DNA of 63,048 nt, taken from positions 1 through 63,048 of the forward strand of contig JAKVCY010000112.1 of the NCBI GenBank assembly GCA_022448425.1, in the 5' to 3' direction. A model generated the notes under the pieces. That model was not told the origin of the DNA and searched no databases. It saw only the letters and a list, made by a program, of their open reading frames with translations. Of this stretch, positions 47,131 to 57,711 are shown one piece after another (positions within the stretch are counted from its first letter, which is position 1; each line of letters starts with the position of its first letter). The position numbers were made by a program, and so were the translations under genes. Source of the stretch: Thalassotalea sp. (GTDB lineage: Bacteria > Pseudomonadota > Gammaproteobacteria > Enterobacterales > Alteromonadaceae).

Positions 47131-47787
47131 TTAAAAGCTCATTTCAGGTACGTGTTCAGGTACAACTAACTCACCTGCAGTTAGCTTAACGATTTCCTCA
47201 ACATAAACGCCTGGCGCTCGTTCGAGTAAATGGAATTTACTGTCTTTAATCTCGATGAAAGCTAGGTCTGTTAACACCTTTTTGATACAGCCTTTACCAG
47301 TAAGTGGCAAAGTACAAGCTGGCAGAAGCTTTGAATCGCCATGCTTAGATGCGTGAGTCATGGTAACGATGATGTTGTCTGCGCCGGCAACTAAGTCCAT
47401 TGCACCTCCCATGCCTTTGATTAGCTTTCCTGGGATCATGTATGAAGCAATGTTTCCGTTTACATCTACTTCGAATGCGCCGAGTACGGTTAAATCTACG
47501 TGACCACCACGAATCATGGCGAATGATTCTGCTGAGTCGAAAATAGATGCACCCGTAATTGCGGTCACTGTCTGTTTACCAGCGTTAATCATGTCAGCGT
47601 CAAGTTCATCTTCGGTAGGGAATTGCCCCATACCTAGTAAACCATTTTCCGATTGCAGCATTACTTCCATGCCGTCTGGTACATAATTCGCCACTAAAGT
47701 TGGAATTCCAATACCAAGGTTCACGTAGTAACCATCTTGAAGTTCTTGCGCAACGCGCATAGCGATTTGTTCGCGTGATAAAGCCAT
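47131..47787 (-). CDS. scoB: 3-oxoacid CoA-transferase subunit B
   Basis: The 218-residue subunit has the catalytic glutamate motif SENGLLGMG at about residues 46-54. It also has the conserved GIGIPTLVANYVP and GGHVDLTVLGAFEVD segments. With subunit A it transfers CoA from succinyl-CoA to acetoacetate. In this operon it would activate the acetoacetate formed by HMG-CoA lyase so that thiolase can split it. AAGGAG lies 7 bases before the ATG. It is the last gene of the leucine operon; I found no convincing terminator after it. Confidence 0.92.
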   Translation of the reverse strand: MALSREQIAMRVAQELQDGYYVNLGIGIPTLVANYVPDGMEVMLQSENGLLGMGQFPTEDELDADMINAGKQTVTAITGASIFDSAESFAMIRGGHVDLTVLGAFEVDVNGNIASYMIPGKLIKGMGGAMDLVAGADNIIVTMTHASKHGDSKLLPACTLPLTGKGCIKKVLTDLAFIEIKDSKFHLLERAPGVYVEEIVKLTAGELVVPEHVPEMSF

Positions 47788-47810
47788 GTGTTTCTCCTTT
47801 GCGCGTTAGG

Positions 47811-48518
47811 TTATTGTTCTGAGCTACGAACTGTACGTTGTTCAATGCGTTTTTCGAACGAGCCTTGAATTAGGCGATCAACGTATATGCCTGGCGTATG
47901 AATGTCATCTGGCGATAACTCGCCCGGCTCAACAATTTCTTCCACTTCAACTACCGTTACTTTGCCAGCAGTCGCTGCCATTGGGTTGAAGTTACGCGCA
48001 GTCTTTCTAAATACTAAGTTGCCGTAGCGATCCGCTTTCCATGCTTTAACAATCGCAAAATCACCTTTAATCGACTCTTCCATAATGTACATTCGACCGT
48101 CGAATTCTCGCTCTTCTTTACCTTCAGCTACTGGCGTACCGTAACCTGTTGCCGTAAAGAATGCTGGAATACCAGCACCACCTGCACGCATTTTCTCTGC
48201 AAGTGTACCTTGAGGCGTAAGTTCGACTTCCAATTCGCCAGCCATCATTTGACGTTCAAACTCGGCATTTTCGCCAACATACGAAGCAACGATTTTTTTA
48301 ATCTGACGTTCTGGTAATAAAATACCTAAACCAAAGTTATCAACACCACAGTTGTTAGAAACGACTGTAAGGCCTTTGGTGCCTTTACGCTTGATTTCAG
48401 CAATTAGGTTTTCTGCTATACCGCAAAGGCCAAAGCCACCTGCGATAACTGTCATGTTATCTTCAAGACCCGCCATTGCTTCTTCGTAACTTGCAACGAC
48501 CTTATCGAATCCTGCCAT
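47811..48518 (-). CDS. scoA: 3-oxoacid CoA-transferase subunit A
   Basis: The 235-residue alpha subunit has the CoA-binding [13 protein letters not shown] loop at about residues 27-39, followed by [37 protein letters not shown] is near residue 160. It pairs with ScoB to form an active CoA-transferase. AtoD-type acetate:acetoacetate transfer is an alternative, but the sequence resembles succinyl-CoA:3-ketoacid transferases more. GAGGAG precedes the ATG. The gene lies between HMG-CoA lyase (36 bases upstream) and subunit B (23 bases downstream). Confidence 0.92.
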   Translation of the reverse strand: MAGFDKVVASYEEAMAGLEDNMTVIAGGFGLCGIAENLIAEIKRKGTKGLTVVSNNCGVDNFGLGILLPERQIKKIVASYVGENAEFERQMMAGELEVELTPQGTLAEKMRAGGAGIPAFFTATGYGTPVAEGKEEREFDGRMYIMEESIKGDFAIVKAWKADRYGNLVFRKTARNFNPMAATAGKVTVVEVEEIVEPGELSPDDIHTPGIYVDRLIQGSFEKRIEQRTVRSSEQ

Positions 48519-48554
48519 TATAATCTCCTCAACTTACACACGAGTGTTTCGTTA

Positions 48555-49463
48555 TTATTCTGTTTGTTGTGCGCGATATGCGTTTGACACTTTTGAAACT
48601 GGCGCACGGCCAAGTTTGTCACTAATAAACCATCCAGCGTCCAATAGCTTATTGAAATCAATACCTGTTTCTATGCCTAGGCCATTTAATATATAGACCA
48701 CATCTTCAGTCGCGACATTGCCAGAGGCACCTTTAGCGTATGGGCAGCCACCTAAACCGGCAACTGCACTGTCAACAACGCTAACACCCATTTGCAGGGC
48801 AGCGTAAATGTTTGCTAGTGCTTGACCGTATGTATCATGAAAGTGAACAGCTAACTTATCAACCTGCACTTTAGTACTAACCGCAGTCAGCATGTTTTGT
48901 ACAGATGCCGGTGTTCCGACACCAATAGTGTCGCCCAGCGATATTTCGTAGCAACCCATTTGATAAAGCTGCTCAGCAACTTCTGCAACTTTCTCTGGTG
49001 CGATAAAACCGTCATAAGGACAACCTACCACACATGAAACATACCCACGAACTTTTAAACTTCGTTCTTTCGCGGCTGCAACAACAGGCTCAAAACGTTC
49101 TAAGCTTTCTGCGATAGAGCAGTTGATATTTTTTTGGCTGAAGGCTTCAGACGCAGCGCCAAATATCGCAACTTCATCTGCACCACTTTCAACAGCAGCT
49201 TCAAACCCTTTCATATTTGGTGTGAGTGCAGCATAGGTAACACCGTCCTTACGGGAGACACCTTTGAATACTTCAGATGACGTTGCCATTTGAGGTACCC
49301 ATTTAGGAGATACAAAGCTGCCGCTTTCTACATAATCAAGGCCAGCATCGGCAAGCATATCGATAAGTGCAATCTTGTCAATAGCTTCGATAAATTGCTT
49401 TTCATTCTGCAGACCATCTCGTGGTCCAACTTCAACAATTTTCACTCGCTTAGGAAAATTCAT
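48555..49463 (-). CDS. liuE: Hydroxymethylglutaryl-CoA lyase
   Basis: I start at the ATG at 49463 (302 residues), with AGAGAG upstream, rather than at the TTG two codons earlier. The TIM-barrel enzyme splits HMG-CoA into acetoacetate and acetyl-CoA, the last step of leucine breakdown. [13 protein letters not shown] near the N-terminus binds metal. [12 protein letters not shown] and the signature [23 protein letters not shown], with its catalytic Cys, are present. It sits between the methylcrotonyl-CoA carboxylase alpha gene and the CoA-transferase genes. Confidence 0.95.
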   Translation of the reverse strand: MNFPKRVKIVEVGPRDGLQNEKQFIEAIDKIALIDMLADAGLDYVESGSFVSPKWVPQMATSSEVFKGVSRKDGVTYAALTPNMKGFEAAVESGADEVAIFGAASEAFSQKNINCSIAESLERFEPVVAAAKERSLKVRGYVSCVVGCPYDGFIAPEKVAEVAEQLYQMGCYEISLGDTIGVGTPASVQNMLTAVSTKVQVDKLAVHFHDTYGQALANIYAALQMGVSVVDSAVAGLGGCPYAKGASGNVATEDVVYILNGLGIETGIDFNKLLDAGWFISDKLGRAPVSKVSNAYRAQQTE

Positions 49464-49543
49464 TATCAATACTCTCTAAGACTAATTTATGTTGCGGATA
49501 GGTGGTTTTTGTTAGAGTCAAAAGCCACCTAGCAAAAGTAACG

Positions 49544-51568
49544 TTATTCGTCTGCTTCAAACGAAAGTAATTCAGCACCACCATCAACCATATCGCCCGG
49601 TTGATAGAATAGGGCAGTAACCACACCAGCACTTGGCGCTTTTATGGTGTGTTCCATTTTCATGGCTTCCATAATGACAAGTGGTTGGTCTTTTTCTACT
49701 TTATCGCCTGCGCTGACAAGTACATCAACCATAGTGCCATTCATTGGCGCTGCTAGGCCACCGTGTCCAGCGTCCTCTCCAGCATCACCTAAATCTGGTA
49801 ATACTTGGTTAAAGTTAAATACGCCATCTGGTCGATACAGACTGATTTGCTGCTCATTGTGTGCGATTTGAGCACAGCTACGATAACCATTAATGTTGAA
49901 GTAGAGCGCATTGCGATCGATGTTGCCTTGACAGTCATAGCTCTGATCACCAATTTGAACAAGGTAATAAGAATCGCTACCTTGACGTTGCTGCTCGATA
50001 ACAACTTCGTAGTCGGTATCGCTATGGTTTAAGACAATGCTTTGTGCATTTGCCTCATTCATACGCCATGCATTCGTCGCGTTCCATGGAGAAAATGGAT
50101 CATTCGTTTTAGCCGCAACTTTTTTAGCCTGTTCAGCACGGCTCAATACCAGATAAAGCGCAGCCATTGGTAATTCATTAGCTAAGGCACGCTGATCTTT
50201 GTGGAAGATAATATCGTTGTGTTTTTCGATAAAGCCAGTGTCTAATTCGGCATTAACAAACGGCGCAGATGTAGCTAAGTTGTATAAAAAGTCGATATTG
50301 GTGGTTACGCCACTCACGCGATACTCGGCTAGCGCTTTTGCCATTCGTTGTAACGCTTTTTCGCGAGATTCGTCCCAAACGATTAACTTTGCAATCATTG
50401 GGTCGTAATACACACTGACTTCATCACCTTGGCGAACACCTGTATCTACGCGAACATGTTCGCTTTCGATTGGCGGCACTAGGAATGAAAGTTTGCCTGT
50501 TGCAGGTAAGAAATCATTGTCTGGGTCTTCAGCATATATACGGGCTTCAAGCGCATGTCCCTTAATCGCTAATTCTGCTTGAGTTTTCGGTAGGGTTTCA
50601 CCAGATGCCACACGCAGTTGCCATTCAACCAAGTCTTGGCCTGTGATTAGCTCTGTTACTGGATGTTCTACTTGTAGACGCGTATTCATCTCCATGAAGT
50701 AGAATGAGCCGTCAACATCAAGTAGGAATTCAACTGTACCAGCACCTTGGTAGCCAATAGCTTTGGCTGATTGGATAGCGGCTTGGCCCATTTGGTCGCG
50801 AAGTTCATCGGTCATGCCTGGCGCAGGTGCTTCTTCGATAACTTTTTGGTGGCGACGCTGAACCGAACAGTCGCGCTCAAATAGGTAAACAGCATTGTCG
50901 TGGTTATCGCAGAATACTTGAATTTCTACGTGGCGCGGTTGTGTCAGATACTTTTCTACTAACATGGTGTCATCACCAAAACTTGATGTAGCTTCGCGTT
51001 TAGCGGCTGCTAAGCCTTCAGTAAACTCGTCGCTTGACCATATTTGGCGCATACCTTTACCACCACCACCCGCGGTAGCTTTTAATAATACTGGATAGCC
51101 CATGCCATCAGCGGCTTTCTTTAGCACAGCTTCTGATTGGTCATCGCCATGGTAACCAGGCACCAGTGGCACATTAGCTTTTTCCATAATGGACTTAGCC
51201 GCAGATTTTGACCCCATAGCTTCAATAGCGCCAACTGGTGGCCCAATAAAGGTGATGTCGTTTTCTGCACACATTCGGCAAAAATCGGCGTTTTCAGAGA
51301 GAAAACCATAACCAGGGTGAATCGCTTGAGCACCCGTTGTTTTAGCCGCTTCAATAACTTTTTCCGCGACCAAGTAACTGTCGCGTGACGGTGAAGCACC
51401 AATATAAACAGCTTCATCAGCCATGGTGACATGCAAAGCATTTTTATCGGCGTCTGAATATACTGCTACCGTATGAATGCCCATGCGACGGGCAGTTTTA
51501 ATAATACGGCATGCTATTTCACCACGGTTAGCGATGAGGATCTTGGTGAACATTGTCGATGTTGTCAT
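49544..51568 (-). CDS. liuD: Methylcrotonyl-CoA carboxylase biotin-containing alpha subunit
   Basis: The 674-residue form starts at the ATG at 51568, close to the conserved MFTKILIANRGEIACRI; AGGAG lies about 11 bases upstream. The biotin carboxylase domain (about 5-450) has HPGYGFLSENADF, the glycine-rich ATP loop KATAGGGGKGMRQ, and EMNTRLQVEHPVTE. A linker domain leads to the C-terminal biotinyl domain with EAMKMEHTIKAP, where the Lys is biotinylated. It carboxylates biotin for the beta subunit encoded by liuB. The operon identifies the substrate as methylcrotonyl-CoA; the sequence alone would also fit propionyl-CoA. Confidence 0.93.
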   Translation of the reverse strand: MTTSTMFTKILIANRGEIACRIIKTARRMGIHTVAVYSDADKNALHVTMADEAVYIGASPSRDSYLVAEKVIEAAKTTGAQAIHPGYGFLSENADFCRMCAENDITFIGPPVGAIEAMGSKSAAKSIMEKANVPLVPGYHGDDQSEAVLKKAADGMGYPVLLKATAGGGGKGMRQIWSSDEFTEGLAAAKREATSSFGDDTMLVEKYLTQPRHVEIQVFCDNHDNAVYLFERDCSVQRRHQKVIEEAPAPGMTDELRDQMGQAAIQSAKAIGYQGAGTVEFLLDVDGSFYFMEMNTRLQVEHPVTELITGQDLVEWQLRVASGETLPKTQAELAIKGHALEARIYAEDPDNDFLPATGKLSFLVPPIESEHVRVDTGVRQGDEVSVYYDPMIAKLIVWDESREKALQRMAKALAEYRVSGVTTNIDFLYNLATSAPFVNAELDTGFIEKHNDIIFHKDQRALANELPMAALYLVLSRAEQAKKVAAKTNDPFSPWNATNAWRMNEANAQSIVLNHSDTDYEVVIEQQRQGSDSYYLVQIGDQSYDCQGNIDRNALYFNINGYRSCAQIAHNEQQISLYRPDGVFNFNQVLPDLGDAGEDAGHGGLAAPMNGTMVDVLVSAGDKVEKDQPLVIMEAMKMEHTIKAPSAGVVTALFYQPGDMVDGGAELLSFEADE

Positions 51569-51590
51569 AATTCGTTTCGCTCCTATCGCG

Positions 51591-52427
51591 TTATCTTTTT
51601 GCCGTAGCGGCATCAATATTTTTCAGCCAACTCGCAGGGCGCTTTTCAAAGAAAGCGGTTAAGCCTTCTTGGCCTTCTTCAGAAACGCGGATTGCGGCAA
51701 TGCGTTTGCTTGTTTCTTGCATTAACTCGTTGTTAATTGGTTGATAAGCGACGTCGAAAGCTAATTGTTTTGCTTCGCGCGTAGCGACAGGACCATTGGA
51801 GAGTAACTGTTTGATCATTGCATTGGTGGCTTCGTCTAATGCGCCTGGTGAAACAACTTCATCAACTAATCCTATTTGCTCTGCTTTTTCTGCAAAGAAA
51901 CGTTCAGCCGTTTGGAAGTAGCGGCGCGATGCCTTCAAGCCAATCGCATTGACGACATATGGACTGATTGTCGCTGGAATTAGGCCGAGTTTTACTTCAC
52001 TTAAACAAAAGCTTGCTTTTTCGCTGGCGATAACGATATCGCAACAGCTGGCTAATCCAACAGCACCACCAAACGCAGCACCTTGCACTTTAGCTATCGT
52101 TGGCTGAGGTAAAAAGTTGAGTTTGTGTAACATGGTTGCTAGCGCATTTGCATCTGCAAGGTTTTCTTCATAGCTATAACTTGCCATGCGCTTCATCCAG
52201 CCTAAATCGGCACCTGCTGAAAAGCTTTTACCGGTTGAAGCAAGCACCATCACGTGAACATTTTCGTCGCTGGCGATTAGATCAAATGCGTGCGTTAACT
52301 GAGCGATAATTTTATCGTCAAACGCATTGTGCTTGTCAGGGGTGTTTAGCGTAACTGTTGCCACTCCGGCTTCAATTGAGAGAGTGACTAAATCAAGGTT
52401 ATCGTTTTCTGCTATTTGTGTTGTCAT
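51591..52427 (-). CDS. liuC: Methylglutaconyl-CoA hydratase (enoyl-CoA hydratase family)
   Basis: I start at the ATG at 52427 (278 residues), because the extra residues of the longer frame overlap liuB and lack family similarity. The crotonase fold is seen: VTLNTPDKHNAFDDKI, the oxyanion loop STGKSFSAGADLGWMKRM, and GAAFGGAVGLASCCDIVIASEKASFCLSEVKLGLIPATISPYV, with catalytic Glu in SEVKLGL. It hydrates 3-methylglutaconyl-CoA to HMG-CoA. The gene sits between the two carboxylase subunit genes, as is usual in liu operons. Confidence 0.92.
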   Translation of the reverse strand: MTTQIAENDNLDLVTLSIEAGVATVTLNTPDKHNAFDDKIIAQLTHAFDLIASDENVHVMVLASTGKSFSAGADLGWMKRMASYSYEENLADANALATMLHKLNFLPQPTIAKVQGAAFGGAVGLASCCDIVIASEKASFCLSEVKLGLIPATISPYVVNAIGLKASRRYFQTAERFFAEKAEQIGLVDEVVSPGALDEATNAMIKQLLSNGPVATREAKQLAFDVAYQPINNELMQETSKRIAAIRVSEEGQEGLTAFFEKRPASWLKNIDAATAKR

Positions 52428-52437
52428 CGCATCACCA

Positions 52438-54045
52438 TTACATTCTGAATACACCGAATTGCGTGTCCGCAATCGGTTTGTTTAGTGATGTTGAAATAGC
52501 AAGGCCCAATACCTGACGCGTATCAGCTGGGTCGATTACGCCGTCATCCCATAGACGAGCAGAAGCATAGTAAGGGTGACCTTGGCGTTCGTAAGTATCG
52601 ATAATAGGTTGCTTGAACTGAGCTTGTTCTTCATCTGACCACGACTCACCACGTTTTGCCACTTGATCAGATTTAACTTGAGCAAGTACACCTGCCGCTT
52701 GTTCGCCACCCATTACTGAGATGCGAGCATTTGGCCACATGAATAGGAATCTAGGATCGTAAGCTCGACCACACATGCCATAGTTACCAGCGCCAAAACT
52801 ACCACCGATCAGCACGGTAAACTTAGGCACTTGCGCACAAGCAACAGCGGTTACCATTTTGGCACCGTGTTTAGCGATACCACCAGCTTCATATTGCTGG
52901 CCAACCATAAAGCCTGTGATGTTTTGCAAAAATACCAAAGGAATTTTGCGTTGTGAGCACAGCTCAATGAAATGTGCGCCTTTTTGTGCAGACTCACCAA
53001 ACAAGATCCCGTTGTTGGCAACAATGCCTACTGGGTAGCCTAAGATACGAGCAAAGCCACAAACAAGCGTTGTGCCATAAAGTGTTTTAAATTCGTCGAA
53101 TTCGCTACCGTCGACAATGCGAGCGATGACTTCTCTTACGTCAAATGGTTGGCGAGCATCCTTAGGTATAACACCATATATTTCGTTAACATCGTATGCA
53201 GGCTCTTCTACAGCTTCGATATTAAGCTGCATAGGTTTGACGCGGTTTAAATTCTTAACTGCGCTGCGTGCAATTTCCAGCGCATGGTGGTCGTTTTGAG
53301 CATAGTGATCAGAAACGCCGGAAGTACGACAGTGGACATCTGCTCCACCTAAGTCCTCAGCACTTACCACTTCGCCTGTCGCGGCTTTTACTAATGGCGG
53401 GCCCGCTAAGAAAATTGTGCCTTGCTCTTTAACGATAATTGATTCGTCAGCCATAGCTGGTACATAAGCACCACCAGCGGTACAAGAACCCATAACAACA
53501 GCAATTTGCGGAATGTTTTGTGCTGACATATTGGCTTGATTGAAAAAAATTCGACCGAAGTGCTCACGATCTGGGAAAACATCGTCCTGATTAGGTAAGT
53601 TTGCGCCACCTGAATCCACTAGATAAATACAAGGCAAGTTGTTCTCTTGCGCAATAGTTTGTGCGCGCAAATGCTTTTTAACGGTTAACGGGTAGTAAGT
53701 ACCGCCTTTTACCGTTGCGTCGTTGGCAACAATAATACACTCTTGGCCACCGACACGACCGATACCGGTAATGATGCCTGCCGCTGGGACATTGTCATCA
53801 TAAACTTCATAAGCCGCTAATTGCGATAGCTCTAAGAATGGAGAGCCTTCATCGAGTAGCTGATATACACGGTCTCTTGGTAATAATTTGCCACGCGATA
53901 AGTGACGTTCACGAGATTTCTCACCACCGCCTAGTTTGATGGTCTCAAGCTTCGCTTTGAGGTCATCTACTTGAGCCTGCATGTGTTCTGCATTTTCAAT
54001 AAATTCAGCGCTGCGAGTGTTTATTTTAGAAGTAATTTTAGGCAC
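52438..54045 (-). CDS. liuB: Methylcrotonyl-CoA carboxylase beta (carboxyltransferase) subunit
   Basis: The 535-residue protein has two crotonase-fold carboxyltransferase domains. [25 protein letters not shown] begins the N-domain, [23 protein letters not shown] follows, and [16 protein letters not shown] supplies the N-domain oxyanion site. The C-domain has [27 protein letters not shown] and [25 protein letters not shown]. It transfers carboxyl from biotin to 3-methylcrotonyl-CoA. The start codon is GTG. It follows liuA after a 167-base gap, the largest within the operon. Confidence 0.95.
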   Translation of the reverse strand: MPKITSKINTRSAEFIENAEHMQAQVDDLKAKLETIKLGGGEKSRERHLSRGKLLPRDRVYQLLDEGSPFLELSQLAAYEVYDDNVPAAGIITGIGRVGGQECIIVANDATVKGGTYYPLTVKKHLRAQTIAQENNLPCIYLVDSGGANLPNQDDVFPDREHFGRIFFNQANMSAQNIPQIAVVMGSCTAGGAYVPAMADESIIVKEQGTIFLAGPPLVKAATGEVVSAEDLGGADVHCRTSGVSDHYAQNDHHALEIARSAVKNLNRVKPMQLNIEAVEEPAYDVNEIYGVIPKDARQPFDVREVIARIVDGSEFDEFKTLYGTTLVCGFARILGYPVGIVANNGILFGESAQKGAHFIELCSQRKIPLVFLQNITGFMVGQQYEAGGIAKHGAKMVTAVACAQVPKFTVLIGGSFGAGNYGMCGRAYDPRFLFMWPNARISVMGGEQAAGVLAQVKSDQVAKRGESWSDEEQAQFKQPIIDTYERQGHPYYASARLWDDGVIDPADTRQVLGLAISTSLNKPIADTQFGVFRM

Positions 54046-54212
54046 AACAAAAAACCTTTTGTTAGTTAAGTCGCTTGTTGTTCCTGGCTATTATTTGCAC
54101 TCTCTTTGTCGAAAAATACTCATGTACATTTGTACACTCCGTTTTTTCTCCTCAATATTGCAAATACTAACCTCGTAATAACAAAACAACTTGGCTTAAA
54201 AAATAAAATTAA

Positions 54213-55382
54213 TTATTTAGAGTCGTTGAAAAGTTCACGACCGATTAACATACGGCGAATCTCTGACGTACCTGCACCAATTTCATATAATTTAGCATCG
54301 CGTAACAAACGACCAGCAGGGAACTCATTGATATAACCGTTGCCACCGAGTAATTGAATAGCATCTAGTGCCATTTTTGTTGCTAATTCTGCAGAGTAAA
54401 GGATAACGGCTGCAGCATCTTTACGTGTTGTTTCACCACGGTCACACGCTTGAGCAACCATGTATACGTATGATTTAGCTGCGTTCATTTGGGTGTACAT
54501 GTCAGCTATTTTACCTTGAACCAATTGGAATTCACCGATTGATTGGCCAAACTGCTTACGGTCGTGAATGTAAGGTACAACTAAATCCATGCAAGCATCC
54601 ATAATACCTAGCGGACCACCAGATAACACAAGACGCTCGTAGTCTAAGCCAGACATAAGTACCTTAACGCCTTTACCTTCTTCACCTAGAACGTTTTCTG
54701 CTGGTACTTCACAGTTTTCAAACACAAGTTCACATGTGTTTGAACCGCGCATACCTAATTTGTCGAGCTTTTGGTGACGGCTAAAACCTGGGAAGTCGCG
54801 CTCAACGATAAATGCTGTAATACCTTTCGAGCCAGCATTTACGTCAGTTTTTGCGTAAATAACGTAAACATGTGCGTCTGGACCGTTAGTGATCCACATT
54901 TTGTTGCCGTTTAAGATGTATTTGTCACCTTCTTTTTTAGCGCTGAGCTTCATACTGACTACGTCTGAACCTGCATTTGGCTCTGACATTGCCAAGGCAC
55001 CAATGTGCTCACCCGTACATAGCTTTGGTAGGTACTTTAGTTTCTGTTCGTGTGTACCATTCTTGTTCAATTGGTTCAAACACAGATTAGACATTGCACC
55101 GTAGCTTAAACCTACAGAAGCTGATGCGCGGCTGATTTCCTGCATTGCAATGGTATGCTCTAAGTAACCTAAGCCTGTACCGCCATACTCTTCATCAACT
55201 GTCATACCCAATAAACCTAGGTCGCCAAATTTGCGCCATAAGTCCATTGGGAATTCGTTGTCTATATCGATTTGTGCAGCACGTGGCGCAATTTCGTCAC
55301 GTGCAAAGGCGTTGACTTGATCGCGAATCATATCAACGGTTTCACCAAGGTTAAAGTTAAGTGACGGGAATGTAGAAATCAT
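54213..55382 (-). CDS. liuA: Isovaleryl-CoA dehydrogenase
   Basis: The 389-residue acyl-CoA dehydrogenase oxidises isovaleryl-CoA to 3-methylcrotonyl-CoA with FAD and passes electrons to [29 protein letters not shown] and [13 protein letters not shown] are the flavin- and substrate-binding motifs. The Glu in [14 protein letters not shown] corresponds to the catalytic base position of isovaleryl-CoA dehydrogenase. At the usual site of other dehydrogenases the C-terminal sequence reads GAGTSEI, with Gly instead of Glu, which supports this substrate. AAGGAA precedes the ATG. The MerR regulator gene is 78 bases upstream. Confidence 0.94.
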   Translation of the reverse strand: MISTFPSLNFNLGETVDMIRDQVNAFARDEIAPRAAQIDIDNEFPMDLWRKFGDLGLLGMTVDEEYGGTGLGYLEHTIAMQEISRASASVGLSYGAMSNLCLNQLNKNGTHEQKLKYLPKLCTGEHIGALAMSEPNAGSDVVSMKLSAKKEGDKYILNGNKMWITNGPDAHVYVIYAKTDVNAGSKGITAFIVERDFPGFSRHQKLDKLGMRGSNTCELVFENCEVPAENVLGEEGKGVKVLMSGLDYERLVLSGGPLGIMDACMDLVVPYIHDRKQFGQSIGEFQLVQGKIADMYTQMNAAKSYVYMVAQACDRGETTRKDAAAVILYSAELATKMALDAIQLLGGNGYINEFPAGRLLRDAKLYEIGAGTSEIRRMLIGRELFNDSK

Positions 55383-55460
55383 ATGTGTTCCTTAGTTTGC
55401 AAACTCAGGTTGTATGCTTTTGTCTGAATAAGTGTATTAATGAGTGTTTGAAAAACCGAC

Positions 55461-55853
55461 TTATTGTTGTTTTATCTTGTTCAGTGTGTTCAAACAGCTT
55501 TCTTCTAAATTTGACAGCTCGATAAGTACAATATTGATGTCTTCAAGCTGTTGTTGTAAGTCTGATTTTTTATCAGCGATTAGTTCCAAAATGGTGTCTA
55601 GCTGCTTCTCACTGGTTTTATCAGCATCGTAAAGTTCAAATAATCTGCCAGTTTCTGCTAATGAAAAACCTAGGCGTTTACCACGTAAAATCAACTTCAA
55701 TCTGACGCGGTCTCGATGGCTGTATATGCGCGTTTGACCACGACGAGTAGGTGTTATTAAGCCCTGGTCTTCGTAAAAACGAATACTGCGAGTTGTTATG
55801 TCAAATTCTTTGGCAAGTTCGCCAATGGCATAAGTGGTGGACGCTGAGCTCAT
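55461..55853 (-). CDS. liuR: MerR-family regulator of branched-chain catabolism
   Basis: I start at the ATG at 55853 (130 residues) rather than the upstream TTG, because YAIGELAKEFDITTRSIRFYEDQGLITPTRRGQTRIYS then opens the MerR winged-helix domain normally. A coiled-coil dimerisation helix follows at about 80-125. No effector-binding cysteine cluster is present, as expected for LiuR, which responds to CoA or organic acid signals. Position at the head of the leucine operon and the LiuR-like boxes nearby support the assignment. It probably represses its own operon. Confidence 0.92.
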   Translation of the reverse strand: MSSASTTYAIGELAKEFDITTRSIRFYEDQGLITPTRRGQTRIYSHRDRVRLKLILRGKRLGFSLAETGRLFELYDADKTSEKQLDTILELIADKKSDLQQQLEDINIVLIELSNLEESCLNTLNKIKQQ

Positions 55854-55897
55854 ATAATTTTTACTAACCAGTTTGAATTTCAAATAATATAGGGTAA

Positions 55898-55914
55898 GTT
55901 TACGTAAAGGTAAA
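55898..55914. promoter_or_regulatory. LiuR-like operator upstream of liuR
   Basis: GTTTACGTAAAGGTAAA matches the TTTACGT-ACGTAAA character of LiuR sites known in gammaproteobacteria, with a one-sided deviation. It lies about 45 bases upstream of the liuR start codon and is well placed to control the liu operon. Confidence 0.6.
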
Positions 55915-56189
55915 GTTGGTTGTTCGGCTTGAAAATAAATGCGGCTGTAAGTAAATAGTTACAGCTATCGAGCAAATTTGAATAATTATCTCGCTCAAAA
56001 CGGCAGATACTTGCAATCAATTGCTCTAAAGTATTGTCAAACCTTGGACAGGCAGACTCTCACAAGTAAAAGAGAGTAAGGTGTCTGTCTTAAGAATATT
56101 AGGCGTCTGGCTCATTATCACCGTGTGTAAGCAATACAACGAATGCACTCATAGTTCATTCATCTTATGCAACTAAAGTACACTTGCAG
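55915..56189. other. Intergenic region between liuR and thiolase
   Basis: No gene is recognised in this interval. An imperfect stem-loop lies at 56051-56089: ACTCTC pairs with GAGAGT, and GGCAGA with TCTGTC outside it, without a U-tract. The divergent promoters for liuR and the thiolase gene must lie in or near this region. Confidence 0.45.
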
Positions 56190-56211
56190 CTTACGTTGGC
56201 GTAAACGTAAT
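56190..56211. promoter_or_regulatory. LiuR-like operator upstream of thiolase
   Basis: CTTACGTTGGCGTAAACGTAAT contains TTACGTTGGCGTAA and an overlapping GTAAACGTAA, the same TTACGT/ACGTAA half-sites as the box near liuR. It is about 130 bases upstream of the thiolase ATG and suggests shared LiuR control. Confidence 0.6.
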
Positions 56212-56341
56212 ATGTAAAACTGGTATTCATTATTGTTTACAAGCGTTGAGTTTTAGTTGCCCGGATTTTTGGTGAGCTAACGCGTTTATCGCAAGGTGGC
56301 TATTGAACGCCCATTATGCGAATTTTTATTGGAGAATTTTT

Positions 56342-57526
56342 ATGTCTGTTTCAGATCCTATTGTTATCGTATCAGCAACTCGTACCCCTATGGGAGGCTT
56401 CCAAGGCTCGCTATCTGGCGTAACAACACCTGAGCTTGGTGCTGTAGCAATTAAAGCGGCAGTTGAACAAGCGGGTGTTGCATCAGATCAAATTGACGAA
56501 GTAGTGATGGGCTGTGTACTGCCAGCAGGTTTAAAACAAGCGCCAGCAAGACAAGCAGCCTTGGTAGCCGGTTTAGCGCAATCAACTGTGTGTAATACGA
56601 TCAACAAAGTATGTGGTTCGGGCATGAAGTCAGTGATGGATGTTCATGATTCGATTTTAGTTGGCTCAATCGATGTTGCTGTAGCTGGCGGCATGGAAAG
56701 TATGTCAAACGCGCCTTACATGTTACCGAAAGCACGCGGCGGTATGCGCATGGGTCATGGTCAGGTGATTGATCACATGATGCTTGATGGTTTAGAGAAT
56801 GCTTACGATGGCGTATCAATGGGCTGTTTTGCGCAATCAATGGCAGACGATGAAGCTTACACGCGTGAAGCAATGGATGAGTACGCAATTCGCTCACTGT
56901 CACGCGCAAATAATGCGATTGAAACTGGCGCTTTCACTAACGAAATTTCGCCAGTAACCGTTAAGTCACGTCGTGGTGACACTGTGGTTGATATTGACGA
57001 ACAACCGGGTAACGCACGTCCTGACAAAATTCCTTCGTTACGTCCAGCATTCAAAAAAGACGGTACGGTAACGGCGGCAAACTCTAGCTCAATTTCAGAT
57101 GGTGCGGCAGCGCTTGTACTAATGAAACAGTCAGAAGCTGAAAAACGTGGTCTAACACCTCTGTGTAAAATTGTTGGCCATGCAACACACGCGCAAGCGC
57201 CGGAAGAGTTCACAGCTGCACCAGTTGGTGCGGTTAAAAAATTACTTGAGAAAGCGGGCTGGTCTACAACAGATGTTGATTTATATGAAGTAAATGAAGC
57301 ATTCGCCATGGTGACTATGTTGGCTATCGATAAGCTGGGCTTAGATGTTGAAAAAGTAAATGTTAATGGCGGCGCTTGTGCGTTGGGCCACCCATTAGGC
57401 GCAAGTGGTTCACGTATTATGGTGACACTAATTCACGCATTGAAAAACAAAGGCCTTTCAAAGGGTGTAGCTACCTTATGTATCGGTGGTGGCGAAGCAA
57501 CAGCAATCGCTGTTGAAATGCTTTAA
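56342..57526 (+). CDS. atoB: Acetyl-CoA C-acetyltransferase (thiolase)
   Basis: The start is the ATG at 56342 (394 residues), with GGAG 9 bases upstream; a longer upstream frame has no family similarity. The enzyme splits acetoacetyl-CoA, or 2-methylacetoacetyl-CoA from isoleucine. The nucleophilic Cys lies in NKVCGSGMKSVMDV at about residue 89. The second site VNGGACALGHPLGASGSRIMVTL and the final CIGGGEATAIAVE hold the His and Cys. The neighbouring scoAB makes acetoacetyl-CoA as substrate. It is monocistronic, with its own terminator. Confidence 0.94.
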   Translation: MSVSDPIVIVSATRTPMGGFQGSLSGVTTPELGAVAIKAAVEQAGVASDQIDEVVMGCVLPAGLKQAPARQAALVAGLAQSTVCNTINKVCGSGMKSVMDVHDSILVGSIDVAVAGGMESMSNAPYMLPKARGGMRMGHGQVIDHMMLDGLENAYDGVSMGCFAQSMADDEAYTREAMDEYAIRSLSRANNAIETGAFTNEISPVTVKSRRGDTVVDIDEQPGNARPDKIPSLRPAFKKDGTVTAANSSSISDGAAALVLMKQSEAEKRGLTPLCKIVGHATHAQAPEEFTAAPVGAVKKLLEKAGWSTTDVDLYEVNEAFAMVTMLAIDKLGLDVEKVNVNGGACALGHPLGASGSRIMVTLIHALKNKGLSKGVATLCIGGGEATAIAVEML

Positions 57527-57613
57527 CTTGCGTTGGCTTTGCGTACAGTAGAGCCAACACATAAGTATACACCAGTATAAAAGCAAAAAAATTAATCTAA
57601 TTATTACAACGGG

Positions 57614-57665
57614 CTCACTCGACTCACTTATCCATATAAGAATAATAGAGTCGATGAGTTTTTTC
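57614..57665 (+). terminator. Terminator after the thiolase gene
   Basis: CTCACTCGACTC can pair with GAGTCGATGAG over an imperfect stem, followed by TTTTT. It ends the thiolase transcript about 130 bases after its stop, before the next operon. Confidence 0.75.
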
Positions 57666-57711
57666 AGTTTCTATTGTGTCTAAAAAGCAAATGAAGTTAT
57701 GGGGGACATAA

